A stretch of 64,000 bases of DNA from G963664115 sp965263045. GTDB lineage: Bacteria; Acidobacteriota; Terriglobia; 20CM-2-55-15. The notes under the pieces are model-generated. The model saw only the letters and a list, made by a program, of their open reading frames with translations. It was not told the DNA's origin and ran no database searches. The translations under genes and the position numbers were made by a program. The DNA lies in assembly GCA_965263045.1 (NCBI GenBank), contig CBDHGK010000041.1:3782001-3846000 (forward strand), read 5' to 3'. The stretch's first letter is position 1; the number at the start of each line of letters is the position of its first letter. Below are positions 9,157 to 18,296 of the stretch, in pieces.

Positions 9157-9681
9157 CGCTCGAACCCGTTGGCCGCGGAGGAGAGATCGGACACGATCCT
9201 GCGCTTTGCGGTGCTGTTGTCGATCCGTTTCCTGTAGCTTGACGTTGGTGCCGTTTCCATAGCCACTACCGACCAGCGCGTAAATGTCGGCCGCTGCCCG
9301 AGCGCGCCGGCTTCAATCCGGTTGGACACGCCGGGGCGAAAGACCCGCCGCTGCTTTAAATTTCCTACAATTGCAAGTTCCTCTGTTTTCCGGAGATCCC
9401 ATCCACATCGCAACTCCCTTTCAGGACAGGAGCAGGAAGACTGGGTCTCCATGAGTACCCATCGAGGACCCCGCGCCGCCCGACCCCGGCCAGGTATTAC
9501 AGATCACCGGTTGTCAAACCAGCGACCGGGTTTCGTGTTGACAAAATTACGTTCCCGGAAAATTATTGATGGTTTAAATCGTTCACAGGTCATTAGTTGT
9601 TGACAGGTAGAGGCTGCGTCCACCGCCAATGCCAGGCGCCGTCGCTTAGGCTTCATCAATGTTCGGAAAGTTGCGAAAAAT
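9157..9681. other. Intergenic region, nothing recognised
   Basis: A 525-bp stretch upstream of the SGNH gene. No protein pattern, repeat or terminator was recognised. It probably carries the promoter for the downstream genes. Confidence 0.4.
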
Positions 9682-11016
9682 ATGACTGCTGATAGAGTCC
9701 ACGAGCCTGACCCATCGATCAGGTCAGGCCCCACCAACATTGAGAGGCTGCTGGCGGGTCTTGAGAAATGGCTGGCGCCACTGGTCATGCTGGTGCCGCT
9801 TCTCTATCTTTTGCCCTACCATTCGTTTGCCCCTCCAGTCTTCTTACACTATTCGGCCAAGGTCCTCGCCGCCATCGGCATTTACGGGCTGCTCTTCGCA
9901 CTGTTCCTGATGAGCTATCGATGGAACCTGCCCGCGATCGTCGTTCGATTGCGCAGTTATTCCGTTCTCCTCGGCGTCTGGATGCTGGTCGGTCTGGTGG
10001 TCCTGGAAGTATCCCTGGCGACGTTCGCCGAAGAAAGACCCGACGTCCAGACCGTCAGGCTTCGCGGCTATCAGGCCGACCCGGAATTGGGCTATGTGTA
10101 CGAGCCGAATTGGGAACAGGAACTCGTATTCCCTGAGTCGGTGACCCAGTGGCGCACGAACGCGATCGGTATCCGTGCAGATCGGGACTACGGGCCGAAA
10201 CTTGACGGCGTCATTCGAATCGTTGCATTGGGTGATTCGTTTACCGTCGCCGCAGCCTCCGATTTCCAGGATGCATGGCCGGGGGTGCTCGAACGCTTAC
10301 TCAACGAGCGGGTGCCCGGCGACTCTATTTTTGAGGTGGTAAACGCGGGGCACGCCGGATGGGGCACGATGCAGCAGGCGAAATGGCTTGCGAGGCACGG
10401 CGATCAGCTTGAACCAGATGCGGTGATTCTGGCCATGACGCCCAACGACATCAATGACAATGAATGGACGCCGCCCGGAGCTTTCACCGCCGTTGATGGC
10501 TACCTGACTTCGATTAATACCACCGACTACGCGCGTCACCGTTTTGAGCACCTCCAGCGCTGGTACAGCCTCCAGGGCCTGTTCGAGCGCAGCCGTGTCC
10601 GGGAGGGCCTGAAACAGGCAGACATCCGATTCACGGGTATCAGCCTGATGCCGGCCTTCAGCCTGGAACTGGGGGAAAGAGAACGACGCATGCACGATTT
10701 GACTGAGGGATACCTTCTCGATATCCGGGAATGGACCGAATCCCGTGGAATTGATTTCGGGCTGATGTTTATCACCTTTCGGGAGCAGCTCGGCGATATG
10801 GCTCCGGGATACTCTCCGGAGGCCTTCGGACAGCGATGGGCCGCGTTTGCTCGGCTGCACGGAATTCCCACCATTGATACCCTCAAGCACGTCCGTGAAC
10901 TCCCGGACCCGCAATCGCTCTTTTTTCGCTGGGACAACCACTATTCCAGCGTCGGCGAGCGGTTCGCCGGACAAATCGCCTTTGAACTGATGTCAGACCT
11001 TACCCTGGAAGAATAG
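9682..11016 (+). CDS. Membrane-anchored SGNH/GDSL hydrolase
   Basis: A 444-residue protein with three hydrophobic segments in the first 130 residues (near 30-50, 58-80 and 92-115), then a periplasmic SGNH domain. Block I is ALGDSFTVA (nucleophile Ser in GDS), an Asn-containing block follows (TPNDIND), and the catalytic Asp/His pair is DNHYSSVG near the C-terminus. Proteins of this kind remove or transfer acyl groups on exported polymers. It lies 104 bp upstream of the dlt-like operon in the same direction and probably works with it, perhaps as a deacylase or a second acyl-handling protein. Confidence 0.7.
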   Translation: MTADRVHEPDPSIRSGPTNIERLLAGLEKWLAPLVMLVPLLYLLPYHSFAPPVFLHYSAKVLAAIGIYGLLFALFLMSYRWNLPAIVVRLRSYSVLLGVWMLVGLVVLEVSLATFAEERPDVQTVRLRGYQADPELGYVYEPNWEQELVFPESVTQWRTNAIGIRADRDYGPKLDGVIRIVALGDSFTVAAASDFQDAWPGVLERLLNERVPGDSIFEVVNAGHAGWGTMQQAKWLARHGDQLEPDAVILAMTPNDINDNEWTPPGAFTAVDGYLTSINTTDYARHRFEHLQRWYSLQGLFERSRVREGLKQADIRFTGISLMPAFSLELGERERRMHDLTEGYLLDIREWTESRGIDFGLMFITFREQLGDMAPGYSPEAFGQRWAAFARLHGIPTIDTLKHVRELPDPQSLFFRWDNHYSSVGERFAGQIAFELMSDLTLEE

Positions 11017-11120
11017 TTAGATTCGACAGCATGCGGGCGAGCTGTGAATCGTGTGCATTGAAGCGGTCTCAGCCAACATCTGAAAACGACATACTCGCTT
11101 GCCCATAAGAGCAAAGATTC

Positions 11121-12266
11121 ATGATCGCTGAACTGAATGAAGAGCAGCAGAGACTCCAGGATGCTGCGATCGATTTTGCCCGCAGCACACTCGGCCGGGA
11201 CATTGCGGACCGTGACCGCAACGAACGGTTCGACCGTGAAGGTTGGCGGGCATGCGCCGACTTTGGTGTCATGGGCATGCCAATTCCAGAGGAGTACGGC
11301 GGCCTGGGCCTGGGGCTCACCGAACTGATCGCGGTGATGGAAGGACTGGGATACGGGTCGAGGGATTCGGGTCTACTCTTCTCCATCAACGCCCACATGT
11401 GGACGGTCGTCATCCCCCTGCTCGTTTACGGCGATGAAGAACAGAAGCGGAAATATCTGCCGGGGCTCGTCAACGGTGACCTGATCGGTGCGAACGCCGC
11501 CACAGAACCAGACTCCGGGTCGGATCTTTTCTCCATGCGTACACGGGCCGTCAAGAAAGAAGACGGCTACGTCATCTCGGGAACCAAAACCTTTTGCACG
11601 AACGCACCCGTTGCGGATGTGTTCGTGCTGTACGCGACGATTGATCCCAACCTCGGAGCCACCGGCATCGTGGCGTTCGTCATAGAGCCGACGATTCCGG
11701 GGGTGGCCGTATCCAGGCATATGGAAAAGATGGGTTTGCGGACTTCGCCGATGGCGGAAGTCGTACTTGAAGAGTGCGCGGTCGGGCCCGCGCGGCGTCT
11801 CGGGCGGGAAGGGCGGGGCGCGACTGTGTTTGATTGCTCGATGGAATGGGAACGCGGGTGCATTTTCGCAGGCCAGCTGGGTGTCATGCGCCGGCAGCTC
11901 GAGGAGTGCATCCAGTACGCCGGTCAACGAAAACAGTTTGGCCAATCGATCGGAAAGTATCAGTCGGTTGCGAACCGCATCGTAGACATGAAGATCCGCC
12001 TGGAAACCTGTCGCCCCCTTGTCTACCGGATCGGGTGGCTCAAGGACGCCGGTAAGAACGCACGCGTCGAATCGGCGATTGCAAAGCTCCACGTCTCCGA
12101 GTGCTTCGTCCAGTCCAGCCTCGATGCCATGCGAACATTCGGATCGTATGGCTACATGACCGAACAGGGGCTGGAGCGCGACCTCCGGGACAGCGTTGGC
12201 GGTATTTTCTATTCCGGCACCTCTGACGTCCAGCGGAACATCATAGCGCGGTGTCTTGGTCTGTGA
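11121..12266 (+). CDS. Acyl-CoA-dehydrogenase-fold flavoprotein, probable L-prolyl-carrier protein dehydrogenase
   Basis: A 381-residue ACAD-fold enzyme with an N-terminal helical domain, a middle beta domain (GANAATEPDSGSD; GTKTFCTNA) and a C-terminal helical domain. The usual late catalytic Glu (YEGT) is Ser365 here (FYSGTSD), while Glu244 in EWERG sits where isovaleryl/long-chain dehydrogenases and prolyl-carrier oxidases carry their base. The genes that follow encode a carrier protein and a proline-type adenylation enzyme, the exact partners of PltE/RedW/AnaB. The likely reaction is FAD-dependent oxidation of L-prolyl-S-carrier to a pyrroline or pyrrole-2-carboxyl thioester in the cytoplasm. 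An ordinary acyl-CoA dehydrogenase is the alternative, less likely given the context. Confidence 0.75.
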   Translation: MIAELNEEQQRLQDAAIDFARSTLGRDIADRDRNERFDREGWRACADFGVMGMPIPEEYGGLGLGLTELIAVMEGLGYGSRDSGLLFSINAHMWTVVIPLLVYGDEEQKRKYLPGLVNGDLIGANAATEPDSGSDLFSMRTRAVKKEDGYVISGTKTFCTNAPVADVFVLYATIDPNLGATGIVAFVIEPTIPGVAVSRHMEKMGLRTSPMAEVVLEECAVGPARRLGREGRGATVFDCSMEWERGCIFAGQLGVMRRQLEECIQYAGQRKQFGQSIGKYQSVANRIVDMKIRLETCRPLVYRIGWLKDAGKNARVESAIAKLHVSECFVQSSLDAMRTFGSYGYMTEQGLERDLRDSVGGIFYSGTSDVQRNIIARCLGL

Positions 12267-13525
12267 ACGCCCAGACCGCAAACTCGCAGACGGATGCCGG
12301 CCGTTTCCTGCTGATTCTCCTCCAGCTCGGCCTCCTCCTGGCCGCATTCAGGGCGTACTACATTGAAGGACCCGTTTTTTTCGCGATGAGTGCAACCGCG
12401 TTCGGCGGCTTCGTGGTGCACTATTGGCTCCCGCTGGCATGGAAGGAACGGTTCTTTGTGGCCCTCTCCGCCGTCGGGGCGTTCCTTCTCCTGGAGTGGC
12501 TCGTCGCCGTCCTCGTCCTCGGGACCGGAATGCTCATATTCGGCATCACACGGCTTCCAGTTTCGTGGGGCGTCCGCCTGGGAATCGTATTGACGCTGAC
12601 AGCAACGGTCATCGCCCTGCGCAGCATTCCGGACGTTGGGCTTCCCGTCGCCTTGTGGCCAACACTGGGCGCCCTCTTCATGTTCCGGCTGGCCATTTAC
12701 TTCTACGAACTGAAGCATGCCGCAAAGCCTTTCGGTTTCTGGGACTTCGCGGCTTACTTTTTCATGCTTCCCAACTTCTATTTCCTCTTCTTTCCCGTAG
12801 TGGACTTCCAGACCATGCGGAAGGGCTTCATGCGCCGCGACATCAACGCGCTGGCCCAGCAGGGGATTCTCTGGATGATTCGCGGAACGGTGCAGCTGGT
12901 GCTCTACCGTGTGATCGTGGAACTGAAGGGAACGGGCACTCCACAAGAAATAACGACGCTACCCCTGTTGATCGAGAACATGGTCCTGACCTACCTGCTC
13001 TACCTCAAGGTTTCGGGTACATTTCACATCATCGTCGGCCTCCTGCACCTGTACGGCTACGATCTTCCGGAAACCCATCGAAAGTGGCTGCTGGCAAGCA
13101 GCCTCACGGATTTCTGGAGACGGATCAACATTTACTGGAAGGACTTCATGGTGAAGATGGTTTATCTACCCGTGTACTTCCGGTTTCGCAGGGGCGGCGA
13201 AATTCGCGCGCAGATGATTGGAACAGCGCTGGTGTTCCTCCTGACCTGGGTTGCGCATGCATGGCAGTTCTGGTGGCTGAGCGGGACGTGGCTATTAACC
13301 ATCCCGGATACGCTGTTCTGGGGAACGCTCGGTTCGCTGGTCATGGTCAACGTCTACCTGGAGGCCACAAGGGGTCGACGCCGGCAGGTTCCGGCTCTGC
13401 CGGTAAGGACCCTCCGGACAGTCGGCACCCTATCCATGATCATCTTCCTGTGGTCGATGTGGAGCAGTCCGACATTAAACGCATGGTTCGAGTTGCTGAC
13501 CTATGGAAGCCTGTCTGGCCAATAG
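12251..13525 (+). CDS. MBOAT family O-acyltransferase (DltB/AlgI-like)
   Basis: A 424-residue polytopic membrane protein of the membrane-bound O-acyltransferase family. About ten hydrophobic segments are visible. The family's catalytic His is His336 in VAHAWQFW, and the preceding conserved block has SLTDFWRRINIYWKDF, the usual MBOAT signature with W-R-x-x-N/H. In dlt and alginate systems this protein carries an acyl group from a cytoplasmic carrier across the membrane. The gene overlaps the dehydrogenase gene: GTG at 12251 gives 16 bp, and an alternative GTG at 12263 gives the common 4-bp GTGA overlap. Either way translation looks coupled. Confidence 0.85.
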   Translation: MSWSVNAQTANSQTDAGRFLLILLQLGLLLAAFRAYYIEGPVFFAMSATAFGGFVVHYWLPLAWKERFFVALSAVGAFLLLEWLVAVLVLGTGMLIFGITRLPVSWGVRLGIVLTLTATVIALRSIPDVGLPVALWPTLGALFMFRLAIYFYELKHAAKPFGFWDFAAYFFMLPNFYFLFFPVVDFQTMRKGFMRRDINALAQQGILWMIRGTVQLVLYRVIVELKGTGTPQEITTLPLLIENMVLTYLLYLKVSGTFHIIVGLLHLYGYDLPETHRKWLLASSLTDFWRRINIYWKDFMVKMVYLPVYFRFRRGGEIRAQMIGTALVFLLTWVAHAWQFWWLSGTWLLTIPDTLFWGTLGSLVMVNVYLEATRGRRRQVPALPVRTLRTVGTLSMIIFLWSMWSSPTLNAWFELLTYGSLSGQ

Positions 13526-13656
13526 CAGACCCTCAGGCCGGCTGCAGGGCGAGCGATGAATGGATTTTTCAGCATAGATTCAGTAGTCTGACCGTCGGTG
13601 AGAACGATTCGAAGAACTGACTCACATACGTACATACATTTGGGACGGTAATAGAG

Positions 13657-13917
13657 ATGAGCGACCTCCAGGAAATAAAAGAGACAATCAAAGCGTATAT
13701 CCTCTCGGAATTTCTGCCGGGCGAATCGGCAGACAACCTTGCCCACGATACAGCGCTGCGGACCAGTGGCGTCCTCGACTCGATCGCCACGGTCAAGCTC
13801 GTGTCGTTCGTAGAGGACACCTACAACATCGAGCTGGCCGCCCATGAAACGGGCATTCAGGACTTCGACCGGATTGAAGACATCGCCCGGCTCGTAGCGG
13901 GCAAGCATAGCGGCTGA
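13657..13917 (+). CDS. Acyl/peptidyl carrier protein (DltC/PltL-like)
   Basis: An 86-residue carrier protein. The phosphopantetheine attachment site is Ser42 in SGVLDSIATVKL, and the helical pattern around it (DTALRTSGVLDS, then FVEDTYNIELA) is that of free-standing carriers such as DltC and the prolyl carriers. The gene lies 131 bp after the MBOAT gene and 3 bp before the adenylation gene. It should hold the aminoacyl group while the dehydrogenase acts, then deliver it to the MBOAT protein. It needs a phosphopantetheinyl transferase encoded elsewhere. Confidence 0.88.
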   Translation: MSDLQEIKETIKAYILSEFLPGESADNLAHDTALRTSGVLDSIATVKLVSFVEDTYNIELAAHETGIQDFDRIEDIARLVAGKHSG

Positions 13918-13920
13918 ACC

Positions 13921-15489
13921 GTGGCGAAGCGCATGGATCACCTGGCTTCGACTTTTGAGTCCGCCGTGGCTGCCTATCCAGACCGGACGGCGGTCTGCCT
14001 CCCCGATGGCAGCGCACTCACCTACCTTGAGCTCGACGAACGGGCAAGCCGTCTCGCGAGTTTTCTCCAGTCATCGGGAGTCGTCCCGGGTGACCGCGTT
14101 GGACTCACATTGCCGAAGGGCTTTGCCGCAGCCACGACGATACTTGCTGCCCTGAAGTGCGGTGCCGCTTATGTGCCGTCTGACTGGACGGCTCCGCATG
14201 CACGCGGTCGCGCAATCATGTCCGATTGCAGGGTGAAGGTACTCGTCCTCGATCGGGGATGCATGGGCATGCTGGAGGAGTGGCCGGGAGAGCCTCCGAC
14301 CGTACTGATCGTCGACGACCCCGAGCGGGAGGCTCCTCCCGGGACGCTGCCATTCGAACAGGCTCTCGACGCCGCTCCACTCCCGCCTTCAATAGAGCGC
14401 AACCCCACTGAGCTGTCTTACGTGCTCTACACATCCGGGTCGACCGGTATTCCGAAGGGTGTAAAGATCAGCCACCGAAACGCCTTGAGCTTCGTGGACT
14501 GGTGCTCGCGTACGTTCGAGCCCTCGCCGGAGGATCGTTTTTCGAGCATCGCACCCTTTCATTTCGACCTTTCGGTCCTGGACCTGCATGTCGCGTGGAA
14601 GCATGGAGCGTCCGCGCACCTGGTCCCCGACTGTGTCGGAAAGAACCCGAAGGAGCTTGTGCAGTTCGCCGCCGCCCACGACATCACGGTGTGGTACTCC
14701 ACACCCTCGACCCTGAACCTCATGTTGCAGTTCGGCGGACTGGAAAAAACAGAATGGATCGGACCGCGAATGGCGCTATTCGCCGGGGAGGTATTCCCCA
14801 TCAAACACCTGCGCCGGATCACCGAGATCTGGACACGTGCGCGTTGGTTCAATCTATATGGTCCGACGGAAACCAACGTCAGCACCTTCCATGAAGTGTG
14901 TCCGCCCATACCACCCGATGTCTGCCAACCACCGCCGATCGGGAAGCCTTGCGGAGACCACACTGTAGCGATGCTTCGCGACGCCAACGGAAGAGAGGTC
15001 TCCGGCGATGGAATTGAAGGTTCGCTCTGGTTTACGGGGGACTGTGTATTTCAAGGGTATTGGAACCGGCCGGCGGAGGACGCCCGGGCGTTCGAGGAGA
15101 TTCGAGGCAGGCGATGGTACGATACGGGTGATGTCGTCCGGCAGCAGGCCGATGGTGCGTTCGTGTATGTCGGACGGAGGGACCGCATGGTCAAACGCTT
15201 CGGCTACCGCATCGAGCTCGGCGAAATCGAAAGCGCCCTCTACAAACACCAGCGCATATCGAAGGCCGCCGCCGTCGCCGTACCCGACGCGGACCAGGCG
15301 GTGAAAATTGTGGCCTGCTGCGTAGCGGATGGCGACAATTTGTCGGTCATAGAGATGAAAAAATATTGCCACGACTCTCTGCCGGCCTACATGGTCCCGG
15401 ATTCATTTTCGTGGCGCCGGGATTTCCCCCTGACATCGACCGGGAAGATCGATTACCAGCAACTGCTCCGTGACCTGACCGTACAATGA
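13921..15489 (+). CDS. Stand-alone adenylation enzyme, predicted L-proline:carrier protein ligase
   Basis: A 522-residue adenylate-forming enzyme with all core motifs: A3 YTSGSTGIPKG near residue 170, A5 NLYGPTE at 311-317, A7 YDTGD near 400, A8 GYRIELGEIE near 428 and A10 TSTGKIDY with Lys509. Aligning by eye to GrsA gives pocket residues D216, L217, L220, Y259, L286, A288, L312, V320, then S321 and K509. As I recall, PltF, RedM and CloN4, which load L-proline for pyrrole formation, share DLLYLALV at these positions; DltA differs (a V-S-T-P-S type loop). It starts 3 bp after the carrier gene at a GTG; an ATG four codons later is possible. Substrate call is a strong inference, not proof. Confidence 0.82.
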   Translation: MAKRMDHLASTFESAVAAYPDRTAVCLPDGSALTYLELDERASRLASFLQSSGVVPGDRVGLTLPKGFAAATTILAALKCGAAYVPSDWTAPHARGRAIMSDCRVKVLVLDRGCMGMLEEWPGEPPTVLIVDDPEREAPPGTLPFEQALDAAPLPPSIERNPTELSYVLYTSGSTGIPKGVKISHRNALSFVDWCSRTFEPSPEDRFSSIAPFHFDLSVLDLHVAWKHGASAHLVPDCVGKNPKELVQFAAAHDITVWYSTPSTLNLMLQFGGLEKTEWIGPRMALFAGEVFPIKHLRRITEIWTRARWFNLYGPTETNVSTFHEVCPPIPPDVCQPPPIGKPCGDHTVAMLRDANGREVSGDGIEGSLWFTGDCVFQGYWNRPAEDARAFEEIRGRRWYDTGDVVRQQADGAFVYVGRRDRMVKRFGYRIELGEIESALYKHQRISKAAAVAVPDADQAVKIVACCVADGDNLSVIEMKKYCHDSLPAYMVPDSFSWRRDFPLTSTGKIDYQQLLRDLTVQ

Positions 15490-15493
15490 GGTC

Positions 15494-16687
15494 GTGGTGA
15501 AGACAATTTTCAGTATTCCACAATTCCCGCGAACGGTGATCGCCTGTATATTCACGCTGGTGGCGCTCCTGATGCCCGTTCTTCTGTTTCCAGGTGACGA
15601 GGACCCGAACGAGGCATACCTTGTGCGCGCGATGAAGCGCGTACGCAAGGACACGATCACTCCCGAACGCGCAGGCACGTTGACGGAGGGGTATTACCAG
15701 GACCTGTTTTCGTTCAGCAGCCGGACCACCACGACCAACCAGTTGATCACGGGCCGGTGGGCCGCAAACTGGACGAATTTTGCAGCCGTCCTCACAAACA
15801 ACAGGTTCAATCCCCAGGATGAAATGCTGGACTCGTTCCTGTTCTTCGAAATGAAACCGAACATGAATGTGCGGGAGTTCGATGTCGATCTGATTACGAA
15901 TCGCTTCGGCATGACGGATCGGGAGTACAGCCTGCAGCGCCCGGAGGGCGTACGGCGGATCGCCGTCATCGGCGATTCCATTCCCCGCGGACTTGGCGCG
16001 TCCTTTGAGGGAAACTTCGAGTCTCTTCTCGAACAGAGGCTGAACGCATTGCTCCCGGTGCCCGGGGTCGAGGGCTATGAATTCCTGAACTTTTCCGTGC
16101 GCGGATACCGGGGTACGCAGTTGCTCTGGATCCTGGAGACGAAGGCTGCGGAATTCAACCCACAGGTGCACGCAGTCGTGTTTACAGAGGTGAGCTCGTT
16201 CCGTGGATGGGCAGACCACATCATCCAGCTTGTCCACGACGGCATCGACCTGCACTACCCCTATCTGTTGGAACTGGCATCGAAAACCGGGCTCCGACCC
16301 GACGATGATCCGGTCACGTTCAGAGCAAAGCTCGCACCCTACCGCGACGAGACCGTGCGTTGGGTGCTCCAGACGATGGAGTCATCGGCGATGGAACAGG
16401 GTGCGGAACTCATCGTGATCATGGTCTCATCGGTCCGCACCAGTGACGAATTTCGGGAGGGCTTTGGCGACCTGAAAGGCTTGATCGATGACCTCGATAT
16501 CCCCGTCATCGACGTCTCATCGGCGTGGGAAGGTATCGAGGACCTGGATCCATACCGGATTAGCGCGAGCAACGCGCACCCGACGGACCCCGGTCATGCC
16601 TATCTGGCCGATCTTATTTTCGAACGTCTTGAAGCGGAACCGCGTCTATGGGCCATCGTTGCCGGCAGCCCGGAGCCGACACCGTAG
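15494..16687 (+). CDS. SGNH-fold secreted/anchored protein (DltD/AlgJ-like role)
   Basis: A 397-residue protein with one N-terminal membrane segment (residues 12-32) and a periplasmic SGNH domain. The nucleophile is Ser162 in VIGDSIPRG; the catalytic pair is D365-P-G-H368. The start GTG is 4 bp after the adenylation gene stop, so it belongs to the same operon. In dlt and alginate acetylation systems an SGNH protein acts with the MBOAT channel to place the acyl group on the final polymer. By analogy this would put the carrier-derived acyl group on an envelope acceptor. The acceptor is unknown. Confidence 0.75.
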   Translation: MVKTIFSIPQFPRTVIACIFTLVALLMPVLLFPGDEDPNEAYLVRAMKRVRKDTITPERAGTLTEGYYQDLFSFSSRTTTTNQLITGRWAANWTNFAAVLTNNRFNPQDEMLDSFLFFEMKPNMNVREFDVDLITNRFGMTDREYSLQRPEGVRRIAVIGDSIPRGLGASFEGNFESLLEQRLNALLPVPGVEGYEFLNFSVRGYRGTQLLWILETKAAEFNPQVHAVVFTEVSSFRGWADHIIQLVHDGIDLHYPYLLELASKTGLRPDDDPVTFRAKLAPYRDETVRWVLQTMESSAMEQGAELIVIMVSSVRTSDEFREGFGDLKGLIDDLDIPVIDVSSAWEGIEDLDPYRISASNAHPTDPGHAYLADLIFERLEAEPRLWAIVAGSPEPTP

Positions 16688-16821
16688 CCACACACTTCCG
16701 AAACCTTTGAAACAACAGGACCGTGAAGCAGGACTGATGGATACTTCGATCGTAGGTTCTGTGGAATTCTGCTCGTAAGGCCGGAGAATCTGGCCTCCCG
16801 ACTCGGATCAGACGCCTGTTT

Positions 16822-17610
16822 TCACGCGGTTCCAAAGAAGGCATCGATCTCGGCGCCTTTCGACTGTAAGTAGGCTTCGACCTCGTTCTGCTGTTCAAAA
16901 GGCTCGTCGTCGACTTCCCCATCTAAACCCAGTTCCACGCTCAGAGCTGCCCTTTCCGCAATCCGGATCATTCTGGAAATCGAAGATCCGCCTTCAGCAT
17001 GGTGACCGCTGATTCCTTCGATCAAGGTGCGGGGTATCTGCCAACGGTAGGCAAACCAGGAACCAGCCTGCGTGTGGTCCACACCCAGCAGATACTGCTC
17101 CGCTTCCTGTCGGGAGGCTGCCTCTGTGATCCTGTCTTCGACTTCCTGATATGCGTCAGCGAGGACCGTATCGAGAACGAGCACGCCCATATCGTGGAGA
17201 AGACCGGCAGCGAAGGCATCATCAGCTGAAACATCTTCGTCGCCTTGCGACAAGAAAGAGGTGCCGAATGCCACCGCAATGGAGTGCTTCCAGAACAACT
17301 GATGCCGCGTGTCGTTCGCCCAGGCCGCCTTCACGAAAGCGCACAGGGCCAACCGCCTGAGCATTTCGGTACCGACAACCGAGATCGCGCGGTGGACTGA
17401 ACTGACTTGCGCCTGCTGACCATACTGGGCCGCGTTCGCCAGCACCAGCAGTTTCATCGTAAGCGAAGGGTCCTTCTGGACTATGTCTGAAAGCGCCTTC
17501 AGGCTATCGTCGTCATTGTTGGCTGCACTCATGATCTGCTGCGCGACCACCGGAAGGGTCGGCAGTTGGTCGGTCTCATAGATGTGGCGCTTGAGGTCCT
17601 GGACTCGCAT
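16822..17610 (-). CDS. HDOD domain protein
   Basis: A 262-residue protein that is almost entirely an HDOD domain. It opens with LPTLPVVAQQIMSAANNDD and IVQKDPSLTMKLLVLANAA, the typical start of the domain, and has GLLHDMGVLVLDT and GISGHHAEGG in the HD-like part. HDOD proteins lack phosphodiesterase activity in most cases and take part in stress or second-messenger signalling. No output domain is fused to it. It stands alone, convergent with the acyl-transfer operon. Confidence 0.85.
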   Translation of the reverse strand: MRVQDLKRHIYETDQLPTLPVVAQQIMSAANNDDDSLKALSDIVQKDPSLTMKLLVLANAAQYGQQAQVSSVHRAISVVGTEMLRRLALCAFVKAAWANDTRHQLFWKHSIAVAFGTSFLSQGDEDVSADDAFAAGLLHDMGVLVLDTVLADAYQEVEDRITEAASRQEAEQYLLGVDHTQAGSWFAYRWQIPRTLIEGISGHHAEGGSSISRMIRIAERAALSVELGLDGEVDDEPFEQQNEVEAYLQSKGAEIDAFFGTA

Positions 17611-17899
17611 CGCTTTCTGTTCCCTGGCGTCAGCCGTTCAGGCAGTCGGAAGATGGGCCTACAGCTAGAGTATCGGCGTGCACGGAACTTGACTTTAAGC
17701 ACAGTCAGTACTGGAGTTCCATTGGGCCGAGAGATCCGCTAATCTGTGTAATTTCGTGGATGCTGAGGAATGTATGTTGATGGCAGCGGAACGAGTGAAC
17801 GTGGATTGCGCGATGGACGGTGTACTTCAGGCGAGGTCCGTGACCACAAGCATACCGAGATGAATCGGAGCCAGAATTTTGATGCGACCCCTCTGTGGT

Positions 17900-18264
17900 C
17901 TAGCAGCCCGTGGCAGAAGTCTCGCGGGTCGCGTTACGGCCAAACGGGGCCGGATTCCAGGAGGCAACAACGTGACGACACGACGTCGCGGCGACGTTGC
18001 AATGCTCATTCATTGCGAGGAGTCGACGACAACGAAGACGGCCCCGTTTCGCCGTAACCCTTTGGGCGCAGGGGGGCCACCGACGTTTCAAACGGAGGCT
18101 GCAGGCGCCCCCCAGGCTTTGTCCGGTATCAAGTAAGGCGGGTCACGATGAAAAGACGGCGCCCGCGGCCTCGGTTGCAAACCTCGGTGCCCGCTCCTCG
18201 CTTCGCGCCTGCAACCCGAAGACCCCTGCGCGCGACCCGTGAGACTTCTGCCACGGGCTGCCAG
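17900..18264. repeat. MITE-like element, copy 2
   Basis: About 365 bp, in the opposite orientation to copy 1. The left end is CTAGCAGCCCGTGGCAGA; the right end reads inward as CTGGCAGCCCGTGGCAGA, so one CTAG has changed to CCAG. It contains an internal segment of about 65 bp shared with copy 4 but absent from copy 1. No coding sequence. Confidence 0.85.
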
Positions 18265-18296
18265 GTCCCGCGCGTGGCGAGACAAAACGGAGGCCT

